Source: Daphnia carinata (lineage: Eukaryota; Arthropoda; Branchiopoda; Diplostraca; Daphniidae). Taken from it: a stretch of DNA of 64,000 nucleotides. Below are positions 13,401-26,779 of this stretch, in pieces. The position numbers and the translations under genes were made by a program. The DNA is taken from positions 1,522,501 to 1,586,500 of the forward strand of contig NC_081331.1 of the NCBI RefSeq assembly GCF_022539665.2. Reading direction: 5' to 3'. Under the pieces are notes generated by a model. It ran no database searches and had not been told where the DNA came from. It was given only the letters and a program-made list of their open reading frames with translations. The first letter of the stretch is position 1. Each line of letters starts with the position of its first letter.

Positions 13401-16400
13401 AACATGTCCTACGTATAAGGGACCCGTTCTTTTATTCTGATGTCATACCAGTCGGTCCAGTTGCGGTTGAATACAAAACAGGAAGGACAAGACGAAAGTA
13501 AAAAGGGTAGAAAATAACCCACAAACGAGACGTGAGAATATAAAAGGGAATGTCTAAAGGAAAAGAAATTAAAATTTAAAAAAAAAAAAAAAAAAAAGAA
13601 GGTGAAAAGAAGGAGAAACTGACGAGAGAAAGAGACACCAGGGCAAGAGTAGGAGAGAGGTGGTGACCGGGACGAGTTGATATAGCGTGGCCTCATGTGA
13701 TTGAAGTGAAAGTGAAATTCCATGTCAGCAATTTCATTTAAAGTATTTATTTTTTTTTGTTATACTATTTCCCTTGGGGTTAGGACATTCGATAACGTCG
13801 ACCGTGGTAGTAACAACGTCCAACAAATGTTATTCAAATTGACCATTCCGAATGTTCTGGTGGGAATTTTATTAAAAACCTTAATTTCAAACATTCGATG
13901 TTTTGTTTTTTTAGAGAAAACTTTGAGCTATTCTTACTCGCGCCGACAGTAATAATAAAATACATCTACGCAGAGAAGCATCAGATTGTAAAAATAGCTT
14001 GAGGAATCTATCAAAGAAGGTGAGGAATGGCTGTTTGCGGATAGTGGGTGGAAAGGTAAAATGGCAAGTCGTTTCCTTTTCGGGACAATGTCGTGCAAAG
14101 TTTGAAAGCTGCTTATATTGCGCAAGGGTTTTCTAATCGTTTTTGTCGTCACTGGTGAAAATCGCGCTGGATTGATTTCCGAGACTTTATCATTGTGTCG
14201 CCGTCAAAAATTTTCTCTTATTTCTTCACCTGTCTACTTTCATAAGATCAAAAAAAAAAAAAAAAATAAAACACACACACAAAAAAAATACATAAATGAT
14301 CTCTCATCCTTATAGGCCAATCGTTTTTCGGGATGTCGGTAGCCGAGCACATATCTGGGCGCCCTGTTTCTTTCGGGAATGAACAAGCATATCACGAGCA
14401 TTATTCACGCGCAGCAGCACGTAGCTAAAAAAAAAAAAAAATGAACAAGAAATTATACAATAAAAAAAAAAACTGCACCCCCTGGTTTTTCTTCTTTTCT
14501 CTATAGCCCAGCAACAACAAGGTCCTTATCACGTTCATATCACCCGTCAGATCTCATCATTGTTTTCACTTGTAGCTGTTTTTTTTTTCGTTTGCACACA
14601 CACAAACACACGAATTCAAAATTAACAGGCAAAAAAAAAAAATAAAAATAAAAAATAAAATGTCGGACTCATTTTTCATCGTATGCAGCAAAAGGATAAC
14701 ATCATCAGCAATGGAAGCGGCTGAACCGTTACAAGTTGGCCCGTTTTGGTCCTTAGAACAATCACACATTTTCACAGTGCTGTGGAGTTCAGTAGATATC
14801 TAGGCTGATTTTCCGACAACCAACTGGCCTCTAGGCACAATATAATCAAGCCAACGAGCAATGCTCTATAAGGGTAATGAGCTAATGGGGAAGACGATGA
14901 ACAAGAGAGAAAAATTGGGAGCAAAACCTCCCAGGTGAACCTGTTAAAAAAAAAAAAAAAATCTTTAAGAAAAACGGCTGCTGTTAAGACGAAGCAAAAC
15001 TGTGCGTGCGCCACTTGCGTTCTCGTACACATCACCTGAATTTTGCTGCTAGATCATAAACGAAAGTGAGACTTTCAAAAAATGGCGTTCTACATTCATT
15101 TTTTTTTTTCCTTCTTCTTTGGCTTCTTCTTTATCTTCTTTTCTTTTTTTGGCTGGCAAACAAAGCTGTTGGAGAGTGGGGCTGCTTTCAGTTGGCTGTG
15201 ATTGTTCGTTTCTTTGCTGTTCTTACTAGCAGAGTCTGAGTGGAAAAGTAGGAAGAAGACGGCCGGGCTCGGAAGAGGACTAAACGAGAGAAAAGATGAA
15301 GCGAGAGAGAAACGAGAGAAAGAGAAAATAGGACAGGTCCTTGTCCAAGGCCGTCCCAGCTTCAGCCTGCTCACGATATTCACTAAATTTCCAGCACAAA
15401 CGTTTCGAGTCTCGTATAGACGCGCTGCCAGTTGTATTTATTAGATATGCATACACAACCAGGACAAGCGGATGTGCGCTGACTTTTGCTGTTTATGTCG
15501 CAGCCACAGCGTGAACCCACAAACAAGAACTGCCACCCAACAGCAACAACGTTCAGCTATTCGACCGCGTGCGAATCGATGGTGAGACGTGCGCCAGCAG
15601 CTTCTGCAACTCGTTGCCCTTTTGATTTATCAAAGCTGAACTAAAACAACTGCTGTTTTTGCCCATGTTTTGTTGTCTGTGCGTAACCATAAACTTTGTG
15701 CTGGCTCATCGTTGCAACATTTATCTATTTTTTTGTTTCTCTTCTTCTTGGCTATCCCAAGGAGGAAAAATTCATCGACAAGTACCGATCACCGTTTAAA
15801 TGCATTTCTTCACCGTCTATAAAAGAAACTAGATCACACAGGTGAAACGGTGAACATAGCCAACGTTACCACTCCCTGTTTTGTTTTGTTTTTTCGCTTC
15901 AATTCCTTTACTTTTACCGTTTCTTTTTACGCATTTTATCTATAGACGTCCTCGCATCAAACTTGATTTGGATTTCTTCCGTAAGTTGTGGTTTAAACAA
16001 TTTCCTCTGTCTATGTAGCAGCTCCACTGACACACAAAAACGAAAGGCTGCGCTGTTCTGCCCATCCAAAAGATATCAAGTATTTTCTTTCACAGGACAA
16101 AAAAACTGCGTGTAAAAAATGTATTCAAAGTATGCCATATCTATTGTCGCGTGGACATGTATGGCGTCTACATACATGTGAGCACTAAAGCGTAAATCAT
16201 GTACTCGATCTAACCCGCCCGGTAGCTCGCTTGACGTTATGCGCACAGTTATATGATACATTATGTATAATGCATAGGACTATGCGCAACATTATTATCG
16301 TGCAATCCTTCATTGTCATCCGTTAAGGTGACTTACGTCACGACATGGAATGCCAACGAAGGGAACGTGGCTAATATTGTGAAAACTGGCCGGAAATTCT

Positions 16401-16695
16401 TCTAAATAGTTTGAAATTAAATACCTCTATTAACAAACAAGTATTTTTTTTTTTCTTTTCTTTTCTTTTTTTTTTTTTTAACGAAGCGTTACAATCTCGT
16501 GTGATTTATAACATACGTACAGACTGTATCAAACGGTTGGATCTGCTGCGCAACAGCAAAAAAAAAAAAAAAAAAGAAAAATCACTTTCACTCGCCAACT
16601 TTTCCCAAACGAGTTGTTTTTATTTTGTGTATAGCCGAAAGCTGTGGAATCGTGTTAGTGATAACGACAAATCGGAAATAAGCCCAATTTCGATG

Positions 16696-16733
<38 letters not shown>

Positions 16734-19061
16734 CTTTAAATACGAAAGCCGGCAAAAATGTTGATCGATATCGCCGATAGAGAGAACTTGGTGCCTTTGA
16801 CGGCATCAACTCCCTATAACACGTCGTCGTCGGCATTCTTTCCTTCCTCTATCAACAGCGCAGCAGTTTTGTAACACACGAAGTAGGAAAAAAAAAAAAA
16901 AAAAATATTGTATTATAATAGCCGAAGTATACATATAGGATAGGCCAATCGATTATCGCGCCGAGTGAGGACAACATAACACATTCACGCGCGCCAGCAA
17001 CAAAACGGAAAATCCCAACTTCTTTTTTTTTTTTTTTTTTTTTTTTTTCTTTTTTGTTCGTTTGTGCAACTGGCTGGGGCGACGGAATGCGCCTCGGAGA
17101 AGAAACTTTCACATCTCTATAGCTATAGAGAAAAAAAAAGACTGCGGGGAAAAACAAAAAAAAAAACGGAAAACAATCACAATAAACAGATAATCTAACC
17201 ACTTCCACTGTGTGGTGCTTGCGCATCGTCTAATAACGTGAGTAATGCAATTAATGCTCTTTTTTTTTTTTTCTCCTTCTTCTAGGGAATCGACAGCAGC
17301 GGGGAAAACAACAGCCCTCGTGATCTTTTTTGCTGACCTGTCAAATAGAAATCGCGTCGTTCACGGTCGCGGCTCGGAATCAGCTATTACGGCTGTATAA
17401 ACAAACATCTCCCCGCCAACAAGAGGAGAAGAAAAACAACAAAAAAAAAAGGTGGGTTATTATTACCAGCGTAGACGTTTACATCAGAGGAAAAGGAGAG
17501 GGGCGTGTCGGGCTTGTCAAGTCGACATGTCGGTCCGATAAAGATGAATCGGCCAAACAATAGGCAACGGTTCATTTCTATTTTGGCATCAGTTCCAAAA
17601 CGAAATGTTGTTCTTTTTTTTTTCTTCGACTGCTTAAGCAATAAGAATAGAGCCGTGAGGAAAGAGAAAGAAAGATATGAAGGAAGAAGAGACGAAAGAG
17701 ACTTTTTCTTTCCGATGAGAAGGGTATCGCTAATGGAGAGGAATGCTGCCGACCTCATCCGACCTGCCACCGACGACCTCTCTCTCTCTCTCTCTCTCTC
17801 TGCTTCAACTCGGGGTTCTTATCTTTTCTATTCCCCTCCAATAAGTCTTACCCGCGTTCGCATCGGTTTCCTACATGTTGGAGAAAGTTTCCTTCTTTTT
17901 TTTTTCCGGTTAGGTTCCCTGCTGTACGGCGTTCGCCTGCAGCGCCACCTCCACCTCTTGTCATGTCTGCAGCAGCCTTTCCTTTTATTCATCATTTTGA
18001 TGTATTCCCGCGCCCTAAGAGAATTCCATCCTCACAGTCATTTCGTGAGTCTTCCCTTTAAATATATTTTTTTTTTAACCCTAACCTCTCTCTCTCTCAA
18101 TTTCTTTGGTGTCACCATCTTCCATGTGTGCCCAAAATGTCCACGTCTCTCTCTCTCTCTCTCTCCTATTATTCTATATTTCTATTCGTCGTTTTGTTAT
18201 GGTTATTACTCTTTTGGGAGGATTGCTGAAGTTTCCTCGACTGCTGTCGTCCTGCCAACAGAAACAAAACTGGTGGTGTGTTGACTGTCGTGTCGGGATC
18301 GCCGCTTTTCATTTGTGTAAACAAGAAGAAACAAAACAACCAAATTTCATGGATATCTTCGTTGATAAATGGCGAAATCGAGATGACAGTTCACGAATCA
18401 CCTGGGCTCACGTCGGTAGCTGCATACCCTGCATCTCATTATATTCACCTGTTGCATATACGATCTGATTCGCCGTTACATTACCATATTTTTTAAGCAC
18501 CGATTTGATCCCCCCCCCCTTAATCTTTAGCCAATGTCTGCTTTGCTGGATCGACTCTCAGTTGGCTCCATCGTCCCGCTAGTGCGCACACGCAAATATG
18601 CGATTATTAGCTTTGATTAGGAGCTACAGCGAGATCATCAATAGTGAAACTTCATCGTCCAAGTATGGCTGACGATGCAGTGGATAAAACATGTGCGTCT
18701 ACTACCCCCCCCCCCCAAAAAAAAAATAAATAAAATAAAATAAAATAAAATTCAAACGAGATACGTTCTCGCCTTTTCTTTTTTTTATCTTTTTTATTTC
18801 CCTCTTTCATTTTGTTTTGGGTCGGAGGGGGATGTTTGTATTGCCCGTTTACTTTGTAACTCTCCGAAAATCATCGGCTATCGATTCGCAATAGAGGCGC
18901 GTGTACAATGTAGAGAAACTACGCATTGATACGCTGTGTATAAACGTATCCCAAGCAGCACTCATTTGAATACGATTGCGGATGTGCTTTGAAAAGGAAG
19001 GGGGACCCCTCCTATATATATACATATCCCGCTGCCGACCGATAAATATCAGATTATTTAA

Positions 19062-19190
19062 ATGAAGAAGTGGGAAGCGCACTACGTGCAGAGCGACGAG
19101 GAGAAAGCCTCGTCATCGTACAACAGCGACGACCAGCAGCAGCACCATCATCATCAGCAGCTGAATGTGAAGCCCATGTTGCAGTCATAG
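19062..19190 (+). CDS. Small 42-aa ORF with coding-like codon use
   Basis: An ATG directly after an in-frame TAA opens a 42-codon frame starting MKKWEAHYVQSDEEK and running through a Ser/Asp and Gln/His-rich part (QQQHHHH) to a TAG at 19188-19190. Roughly three quarters of third positions appear to be G or C, in contrast with the AT-rich surroundings, which is what a real exon looks like here. A TATA-like element (tatatata) begins near 19013. It may be a complete micropeptide ORF or the coding part of a larger transcript. No known family recognised. Confidence 0.35.
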   Translation: MKKWEAHYVQSDEEKASSSYNSDDQQQHHHHQQLNVKPMLQS

Positions 19191-22100
19191 AGAAAGAAAA
19201 AAAAATGTACCTTTTTTTTTCTTCTTCTCTCCCACACCCACAATACCCCGTTCGAGACGCAGGTATACGATTGTGTAATCATTTGAATTTGGGTCCAATG
19301 GAGACCGTTTTTTTTTTTTTCGATTCCGGTGCCAACAAACAAACATTCCTGCCCATCATTCCCGCAAGGTGTTTTCGTCTTATTCTGTGGTTGGAAATGC
19401 TTGTTTCTCCTCATCAGGAAAAGGGACTTTTGCCTCTCGACGTACACATAAAAAAAAAACAGGTCCAGCATCACATGTGCGGTAGATACGAAATAATAAC
19501 TTGAGGAATCCCGGCTGTTTTTCGGAGCTAAATGGTGCCATATCCTGGTGAGTATTAAGTCAGTCATGCGAGTGTGGATAAAATGGTAGATAGATTATTA
19601 GGGCATCGTGACTAATATGTTATCAGGAAAAAAAAAACAGGTAAATTGGTCGTTCGTTTTACGCTAATTATTCTATGAATTTCTTATGATTGGCTTCAAT
19701 TCGCACACTGGAGAGAAAAAGACGCGCGTGCGTAGTACCTACAAAGACACGCACGCAATATGCACCCCTGTCTTGACACACTGACTGCTGTAAGCAGCAG
19801 CCAGGGCCAGGAACCCAGGAGAAAGCTGCATCATATCAGAACCTGCTGGTATATTATATACATTTTTTTTTCTCTCCCCGTTTTTTTTTTTTTTCGTATC
19901 TTTCTTTCTCGTTTTTTTTTTTCTTGGCCGCAGCTATTCCTTTTTGTGAGCAACTTCATTTTCGAAAGGTTTTGACCCCTCCCTGACTTTTTTTTTTTAT
20001 TTTACGTCTCTCCTCCTCTCTTCGATATACGAGTCTGTCGTTCCTTATACGTGTGTCTCTCTCTCTGTAGCATCTACCATTTCCTGCCCAATCAAAAAAG
20101 AAAAAAAAAAAAAAAATCTCTTCTTTTAATTCCTCGAGGGCCTCGATGTCTGGTCGTCAGGAGCCCCTCCGCTCTGCTGGGTTCTTCTGTTCTGATGATT
20201 ATTTATATTTATGATTTCTTTACGATGGTGAAATCAACAACATTTTCCCTTTTGCTTTCATTCATCTGGTTCTACAGGTACCGAGTGCCCACTCCTCTAG
20301 CAACTAGAGAACTTGGTCATGGTCCTTCCTCCTATCTCTGCCCCCTTCCCTTTTTCAACCCTTTCGGGGGAAATTTTTCATTTGATTTCCACCTTTTTCA
20401 CGACAAAATCCCGAAGGCAAGGTTGTAATTTAATTGTGTACCACTCTGTTGTTTGTTCTTCGTTTTCCTTTCTCTTGTCGCCCCACTCTGTGAGCAAACG
20501 CAGCAAAAGAAAAATACCTAACAAATGTGTTTGTAACGAGTATAGCTTTTTCACGTATCGTGTCGATTAAACGCATGGTTGATTAGCACCTCCATCTTTG
20601 CTCGCCTGTTTAAAGAACAGGCGGAACTCGACGGGAGGCTACGGAAAATTATGTGGATCTACATTTGTTGGACGAACATTTCTAATGAACACGCGATTAT
20701 CTTTGATTAGGCGTAACGACCCAGAACAAGAAAGTGCGTGGAGACAAAAGAAGAACAGGATTAACAAAAAAAAAAAAAAAAAATCCCGCCTTCGCTTAGC
20801 ACGATTTAAAAAAGGGCGACGAAGCAAGAGATGTGCAGAACGTTATTAGAGAGTTAGCGTATGATGAGTCAGGTAAGAAGGATGTGCATAATTGTACACC
20901 AACACGCATCTTTTCTCGATTCACTTGTCTACGAAAAGGTTGCGGGACGGTCGTCTGTCAACAACGTTTCACATTGTTGTCTTCCTGACTGAAAATTAGA
21001 GAGAGAAACAACAGAAACAACTGGGCGAAAATCAAGGCAAAAAAAAACAAAACAAAGGGGGGATCCGCACATCCGGGAAACCGTTTACTCCTTTTGTTCT
21101 TAACCGTAACGAGATGATGAGCTTTCTAATCTCGTTTTTGTTGTTCTTCCTCTCTGCTCGCAACACGTTTCACAACTATATTTGCAGTGTACATATAAAA
21201 AGAAGTTAAAAGAACCAATCACCATACCCGTGTGTGTTCTGTATGTACTGAACTCATTTAAATGGGCAAGAGAGAGGAAGGAGAGAGAGAGAGAGAGAGA
21301 AAAAAAAATACAGTGGGGGCACCATTTGATATATGCCGGCCATATCACGTTTAACGACAATGCCCACCGTTGCTCAATGTTCGTCAACAAGAACACGGAA
21401 AACCGGTGGCAATGACAATACAGGTTTCTCTCTCTTTCTCCATCCTCCCCGTCTCCTGGTGGATGGCGAGAGTAAAAACAAAAGAAAACGAAAAACGTTC
21501 CGATCTGCGTTTGAATCGAAATCAGTGCTATAATAAAATAAAAACGAAATAAAAATGGAAAATTTCTCCTGAATTTCGAATAAGCTGCCCGTGCGATTGC
21601 CGTTATGAAAACGACCGGGTTGACCAGTTTTGCATAGCAAGGAATTTCAGATTCTCGGTGAACTAAAGTGAGAGCCAAAATATCAAAGTAGGTTCAGCCA
21701 TTGTTAGTTTGCCACACACACACACACACATACACATAAGTGAAGCGAAACATAAACTCCTTTCGTCCTTCAACAGCATCGAATCAAAACCATCCGCCCA
21801 GACCGTTGTGGTACCAAGAAAGCCATCAGCCCCAGCAACTATATATGCGATGCGTTAAATAGCCTTAAACTTTCTCGTCGTTATTTAATCTTTTTTTTTT
21901 TCTTCTTCTTCTTCTTCCTTTCTTTCTTTCCTTTTTTTTTTTCTTACCTGGCCAACTCGTGGCAAAAAGTCAGAGAAAACATCGTCGAATGTCACTTGGC
22001 AAAAGCCGAAATCTTTTTATTATAAAATAATCTTTTGAAACGAAACTTGGCAACTCTTTTTTTTTTTCTGGCTATTTGATTTGAAGACGAAAAGAAATGA

Positions 22101-23123
22101 AAAGAAAAAAAAAAAAAAGAAACGCATATACGCAATAATATATATGTGTGAATCGTGTGACGCTAGAATCGAGTCCCATTCCGAAACCGCTTTCGCGGAA
22201 TTGACAACCGAATTGACAACCATAGTCACCTTCCTGTCCTTTATGCATCCACGAATCTGACGAATGGACGATCGGCGCTTTTTCTCTTGACGGCCATCTT
22301 CTGAAATAAAGAAGGGATTGCAAAAAAAAAAAAAAAGGTGAATCATTGACAGCGGGAATCGAACGCAATAGGTCACCGAAAAAAAGGGCGAGCAGGTCGA
22401 CCGGGATGAGGGACTCACGGAGATAGGTGGAATGCTCTAAAAGAAATGCCAGAGGAAAAAATAAATAGGAATTGAAAAATTCAATGATTGACAATATGCG
22501 CTAGAAGTGGGACACTACAAGAAGACGGAGGAGATGTATACAAACACACACACACACACACACAAAAAAGGGCGAATGGGTTTTGTAAAAATTCGAAAAG
22601 AATTTAGAATTGGAAATCCGTGATGGATGCGAGGAATTCGGATGATGCATTCGCGGTTTTTGTTGCGACCTCCTGCATCAAACACCTGTGAATGACGAGC
22701 AATAAGATCGGTATCGATGACGCCCGGGTAGAGATCAGCATAAGAAAAAAGAGATGGATCGATCTGACAGATCAAACGTACAGTCGGGACGGTTTCAGTC
22801 ACACACGGGGAGGAAAATAACGGAGATGAACGCTGGAGCGCGTGAGCTAAATATCAACACCTAAATGGGAAGACTCTGGAATTCTGCAGATCGCAATTGC
22901 CAACAATGTCAGCAGAGGACAAGGGGGTAGGTGGAGGGAAAATATGGTTGGCATGGGTTAGGAATTTTTCCGTTTTTTTTTTCTTTTTCCTTCATACGAT
23001 CGATGAGCCCATGTGTCGTGATTTAGAGTTGAAGATGCGGTTTCGGATAAGTGATCACGTGACCCCCGTCACGGCACCAAATATTGTAGTAGCGTCTGCA
23101 GCAGCTAGATCTACTGGGCCAAA

Positions 23124-23125
<2 letters not shown>

Positions 23126-23158
<33 letters not shown>
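23126..23158. repeat. (AT)n microsatellite
   Basis: Alternating AT/TA over about 33 bp with no interruptions, about 500 bp upstream of the TATA box of the second CBM14 gene. Confidence 0.9.
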
Positions 23159-23162
<4 letters not shown>

Positions 23163-23651
23163 GGAGTGAAGCAAGTCGAAGTTGCTGGCTTGTTTCCATT
23201 CCGGGTGGGAGGTGACCGGTAGAAAATAAAATAACCCTCCTCGTGAAATTCAAAAATCAAAGAGAAACAAAAAATTTAAGGTGATGAGGTGGAAAAAGAG
23301 AGAGGAGGGTAAGAGGCAGGCAAAGAACATACATGCAGAGGAAGGAGCAACAAAACAACCGAACACTGGAGCGCAACCCAGATGAGCTATTGTGCCTCCT
23401 TCTACTGACTCAACTGTGGCCTGGGAATAGGAGAAGAAGAAGAAGAAGAAAAAAAAGCCCGGCGCGAGCGTTCGCGCATGCGGCCAAAAATCTCACCTCC
23501 TTCCTTCTTCTTCTCCTCTTTTCCAAACTCCACCTCTTTCTTCCTCTTTTGCAGCAGCACCCTCTCTTTCTTACTCTCTCCTGCGCCCTCTCTCTCCCGC
23601 TCCATGGCTATCCATTGGCTTCTGCTGCGGCTGCCTTGCGTGAAGGGATCC

Positions 23652-23658
23652 TATAAAA
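23652..23658 (+). promoter_or_regulatory. TATA box of the second CBM14 gene
   Basis: TATAAAA in a locally GC-rich context, about 30 bp upstream of a likely start site near 23682 (ttcaacttgaac). The sequence that follows is free of long homopolymers and reaches a consensus donor (gaa|gtaagt) at 23922, consistent with a 5' UTR exon of about 240 nt. It is the clearest core promoter in the window. Confidence 0.7.
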
Positions 23659-23681
23659 GCCGCTGACTCTGGCGTTCAACT

Positions 23682-23921
23682 TGAACTTTCACATCGCATC
23701 TTTCACGCCGACAACACCCTCCCGAAAATACTGAGCTCCAGCTTCACATCGTCTTCATCAAGACTTACCTATTCGCTCATTCAAGTCCTTTGCTGCGTTG
23801 GATACCCGACTCTACCGTCTACCCTCCCCCGTCCGTCCATCCGTTGCCCTTTAGCCGCACTCACGAATCTCCCTGAACAAGCAAAATCTTTGTCACGTTC
23901 ATTTTGACATCTGTCATTGAA
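23682..23921 (+). other. Probable 5' UTR exon of the second CBM14 gene
   Basis: The segment begins about 30 bp after the TATA box and ends at a strong donor (gtaagt at 23922). It contains no convincing coding frame. The next exon on this strand is inferred to start at 25333, after an acceptor (tatttcaacag) whose exon holds the start codon at 25372; the intron between would be about 1.4 kb. Confidence 0.55.
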
Positions 23922-24521
23922 GTAAGTCGTCTTTTTCTTAAACTCGTCGTTGTTTTACGATTTCATTTCTATTTAATCACACCGCTTGATTACCCAGTCC
24001 ATTACGATTAAGACGGTCCGCAAGGTAACCTGTATAATGCCGAACTTTTTTTACATTTTTTTTTTTTTTTAATCATCACGACGATTCGATTTGGGAACAC
24101 ACACAAAAAGAATCGAATGGCTATTGGACTAGATTTCTCTAAAACAACTTCCGCAATCTCAAAGCGCGAATCGTGTTTGTCATTGACCCTACGAAAACAA
24201 ACACCACTCCTTGTAGGAACGAAAAAAGAAAATCAAAAGGAAACCCCATTTTGCCATTTTCGAATCAAACTCTTAGCGCGACAAAATAGAGAACAATTGC
24301 TAGGTAAGAATAAATCAAAAAGGGAAGACCCGCTAGCGGCTCTGTCTGTCCTGTCTGTCTGCGTTTGCAAGTTTTTCGTATTTTTAACAACTAGCGCGCC
24401 ACCGTGGAACAAAAGAAATTGATGAAGAAAAAAAAGAGTTTTGCTTAGCATTTTAAAAAAAAGAGGAGAACAAAAAATCTATCCTATTGCAGATAGAGAA
24501 GGAGGGAGGAGAGTTTGCAAA

Positions 24522-24525
<4 letters not shown>

Positions 24526-24557
<32 letters not shown>
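24526..24557. repeat. (GA)n microsatellite
   Basis: About 32 bp of uninterrupted AG/GA dinucleotides inside intron 1 of the second CBM14 gene. GA repeats in arthropods can bind GAGA-type factors, but nothing here shows that this one does. Confidence 0.9.
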
Positions 24558-24564
<7 letters not shown>

Positions 24565-25371
24565 TGAGCTGGGCCCCTTCTCGCTCCCGGGTGAGAGCGG
24601 TTGACCCGTTTGGCAAGGAGCACCGAAAGTGAGAGAGCGTGCACGGAAGAGAAAGAGAAAGAGATTCACCTATTCATATGCTTCCTCCTTTTCTTCTTTT
24701 TTTTTTTTTATCTATGTATTTATTTATTTATTTTTTAAGGACGGGGGGGGGGGGGGCTGTTGTTATTGGCTTCCAGGTGTGTTATGCTCTTGTATTTCGA
24801 TTCGGCTGTTTATCCTGTGTGTTTTAGCATGTAACATTCAGCAAACAGTTACCTCAGACGCATTACTAGGGCAAGGAGATTTCAATTCAGTTGTGGTGTC
24901 ACAGGGAAAAAAAAAGATTTCACGTTTGCTGATTGGGCCGGATAGGATCGAGGCACAGATTGTTCAGAGATTTTTTGGGTTTTGCAACATTGGGCGACGA
25001 TGCAACCCACTTTCATCGCACCTCCGGGGTCCGCGCATTAACAAGGTTCACAAAAGGCATCAGCTCTCTACCGAAATTGAAGTAGCGCACGGAAGAGAGA
25101 AACGGATACAACGAGATGTGTATAGCCTCTCCTCCGTTCTATGCAACTGAATTTGTTTTACTCTTAGAACGCTAGCTCAGGAATAGCTGATCTAAATATT
25201 TCTGACAACTACAACACGCGCACGTTTTGTTTTTTTTTAATACTGGAAAACGTCCCGCAGTGTGATGTAAAAAAAAAAAAAAAAAATACTAACGGTGAAA
25301 TTCCTTTGAACCTTTGCCAATTATTTCAACAGTTTGGAGCAAAAAATTCAAAAGTCAACATCCATTAGAAA

Positions 25372-26079
25372 ATGATGCGTCAAGTAGCAATCCTTCTCTG
25401 CGTCGTATTCGGTAAGTTATTCCGACCGATCTAGAAATCAATCAGTCCTTACGTCTAGATCAATAACCGATTGTGTTTTTCGTTTTTTCGTTTTTTCGTT
25501 CGCAACTTGTTCAATGGCCTAACTGTAAATCGCCCTGTGCCATTCCACAGCCATTACTTTGGTTTACTCGCTGCCGGCCTTGCACCGAGTAAGTGCTTAG
25601 TTCTTTCATTATTTTCTTGACTCTTCACACCTTAATTTGTTAATGTTCTAAACGGAGAACAAAGCAAATCGTGAAATGAAACCGGTAGTGATCATCGTGT
25701 AACTTGTTTAACAGGCTAAACGCTGGGAGGAGTTCCCTAATGTGACTCTTACCTTCGACTGCACTGACCGTCCACTTGGATTTTATGCCGACCAAGAATT
25801 TGAGTGCATGTTGTTCCATATGTGCGACGAGGACGGTCGACGTATTCCTTACATGTGCGGATCCGGAACTGCTTTCAACCAGCAATACCGCATCTGCGAT
25901 TGGATTCACAACTTTGACTGCAAAGAAGCCAACAAGTGGTAAGTGTTACGCAATGCCGTGGTCGCACCTGCTGTTATTTATCGCCATGTTATTCAATATT
26001 CGTCGTGCTATTAAATTTTAGGTTCTACTTGAACGAGCTGACCTACGTCACGGATCCACCCAAAAGCGTCTCAGCTTAG
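25372..26079 (+). CDS. Small secreted single-CBM14 chitin-binding protein (CPAP1-like)
   Basis: Coding exons 25372-25411, 25551-25588, 25715-25938 and 26022-26079, all GT-AG with matching phases, give 119 aa. Residues 1 to about 20 are a signal peptide, again split after its hydrophobic core. A dibasic KR at 28-29 precedes the mature-looking part, a possible processing site. The CBM14 domain covers about residues 40-95, with cysteines at 42, 57, 63, 74, 87 and 95, and aromatic residues (F49, Y50, F60, Y72, W89) of the type used for sugar stacking. The tail is short (KWFYLNELTYVTDPPK). It matches the arthropod group of compact one-domain chitin-binding secreted proteins. Its likely place is cuticle or gut matrix. 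Family assignment is firm; the precise orthologue is unknown. Confidence 0.9.
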
Positions 26080-26711
26080 AAAACTGTTTGCCGATTGGAT
26101 GAAAAGAAACTGGGCTAATCTTTTTGATTTCCTTCCATGTTTCGCCATTTTTTTTTTACATACTTTTCTACGTCTTTTCACTTCTGAGTTTCCTTTTCAT
26201 GTCCTTTTTTTTTCTCTCCCTTTTTTTGCGTTGCGTGTGAGCCAGTCCCTCCCCCTTATTATTCATCATTTAAAAAAGAATGCGCTTTTGTACATATCCG
26301 TCACACAGAGGGAGAGGGAATTGCAATCTGCTGATGGCGACTGTAATGGCACATGTGTCTCTCTTTTGTCCCACTTCTTCTTCTTGGAGCTGTTGTTCGA
26401 TAGGAGGGAGAAACAGAAGACAATCGACATGTTTGTGTCATCCGGCGTCTTTGATAAGGCAGCCGATGCATAGCCCCTCCAATCAAAGCAGAAGAAGAGA
26501 ATAATCTGAACATTCAACCATGGGGTCTGTGGATGCCATATTCCTCTAATCCGCAATCCGCAGTATCCTGCAACTACTATCATCTTACACGTCTCTCCAA
26601 TCCTTCACTTTTTTTTCATTCCTCCTCGTCTTCCTTCATATCAAATTCGTGTATTGTTGCCTTGCGCAGGCGCAACTAACCTCTAGCAAGTCTTAAACGA
26701 CAATACAAAAA

Positions 26712-26764
26712 CAATAAAACAAAATATGAAACCATTTAAGAAAATACCGAGGCAGCCAATAAAA
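26712..26764 (+). promoter_or_regulatory. Poly-A signals of the second CBM14 gene
   Basis: AATAAA occurs at 26712-26717 and again at 26759-26764, about 630-690 nt after the stop codon. This implies a 3' UTR several times longer than would be needed, containing T-rich tracts. Confidence 0.5.
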
Positions 26765-26779
26765 ACAAGAATTTAAATG

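Larger units (their letters stand above)
6420..23640. other. 17-kb gene-poor region rich in homopolymers
   Basis: This stretch is dominated by poly-A/T runs of 12-25 bp, CT/GA and CA microsatellites and C-runs (for example 11003-11012, 18511-18519, 18704-18715). Long frames here, such as 17505-18284 (+) and 21100-21678 (-), are made of Phe/Leu/Ser or Lys/Arg strings from T- or CT-tracts and are not credible genes. Two patches stand out and are listed separately (8012-8161 and 19062-19190). The remainder may be regulatory DNA or long introns; nothing else can be supported. Confidence 0.6.

Noticed and set aside
17505-18284. 259-aa plus-strand frame
   Set aside because: Composed of Phe/Leu/Ser strings from T-runs and (CT)n repeats, no splice or family support; a low-complexity artefact.
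21100-21678. 192-aa minus-strand frame
   Set aside because: Open because of CT-rich repeats; composition follows the repeats and no conserved motif is visible.
22345-22370. tRNA T-loop-like gcgggaatcgaacg
   Set aside because: No matching acceptor stem, D-arm or anticodon arm could be folded around it; no tRNA was found in the window.
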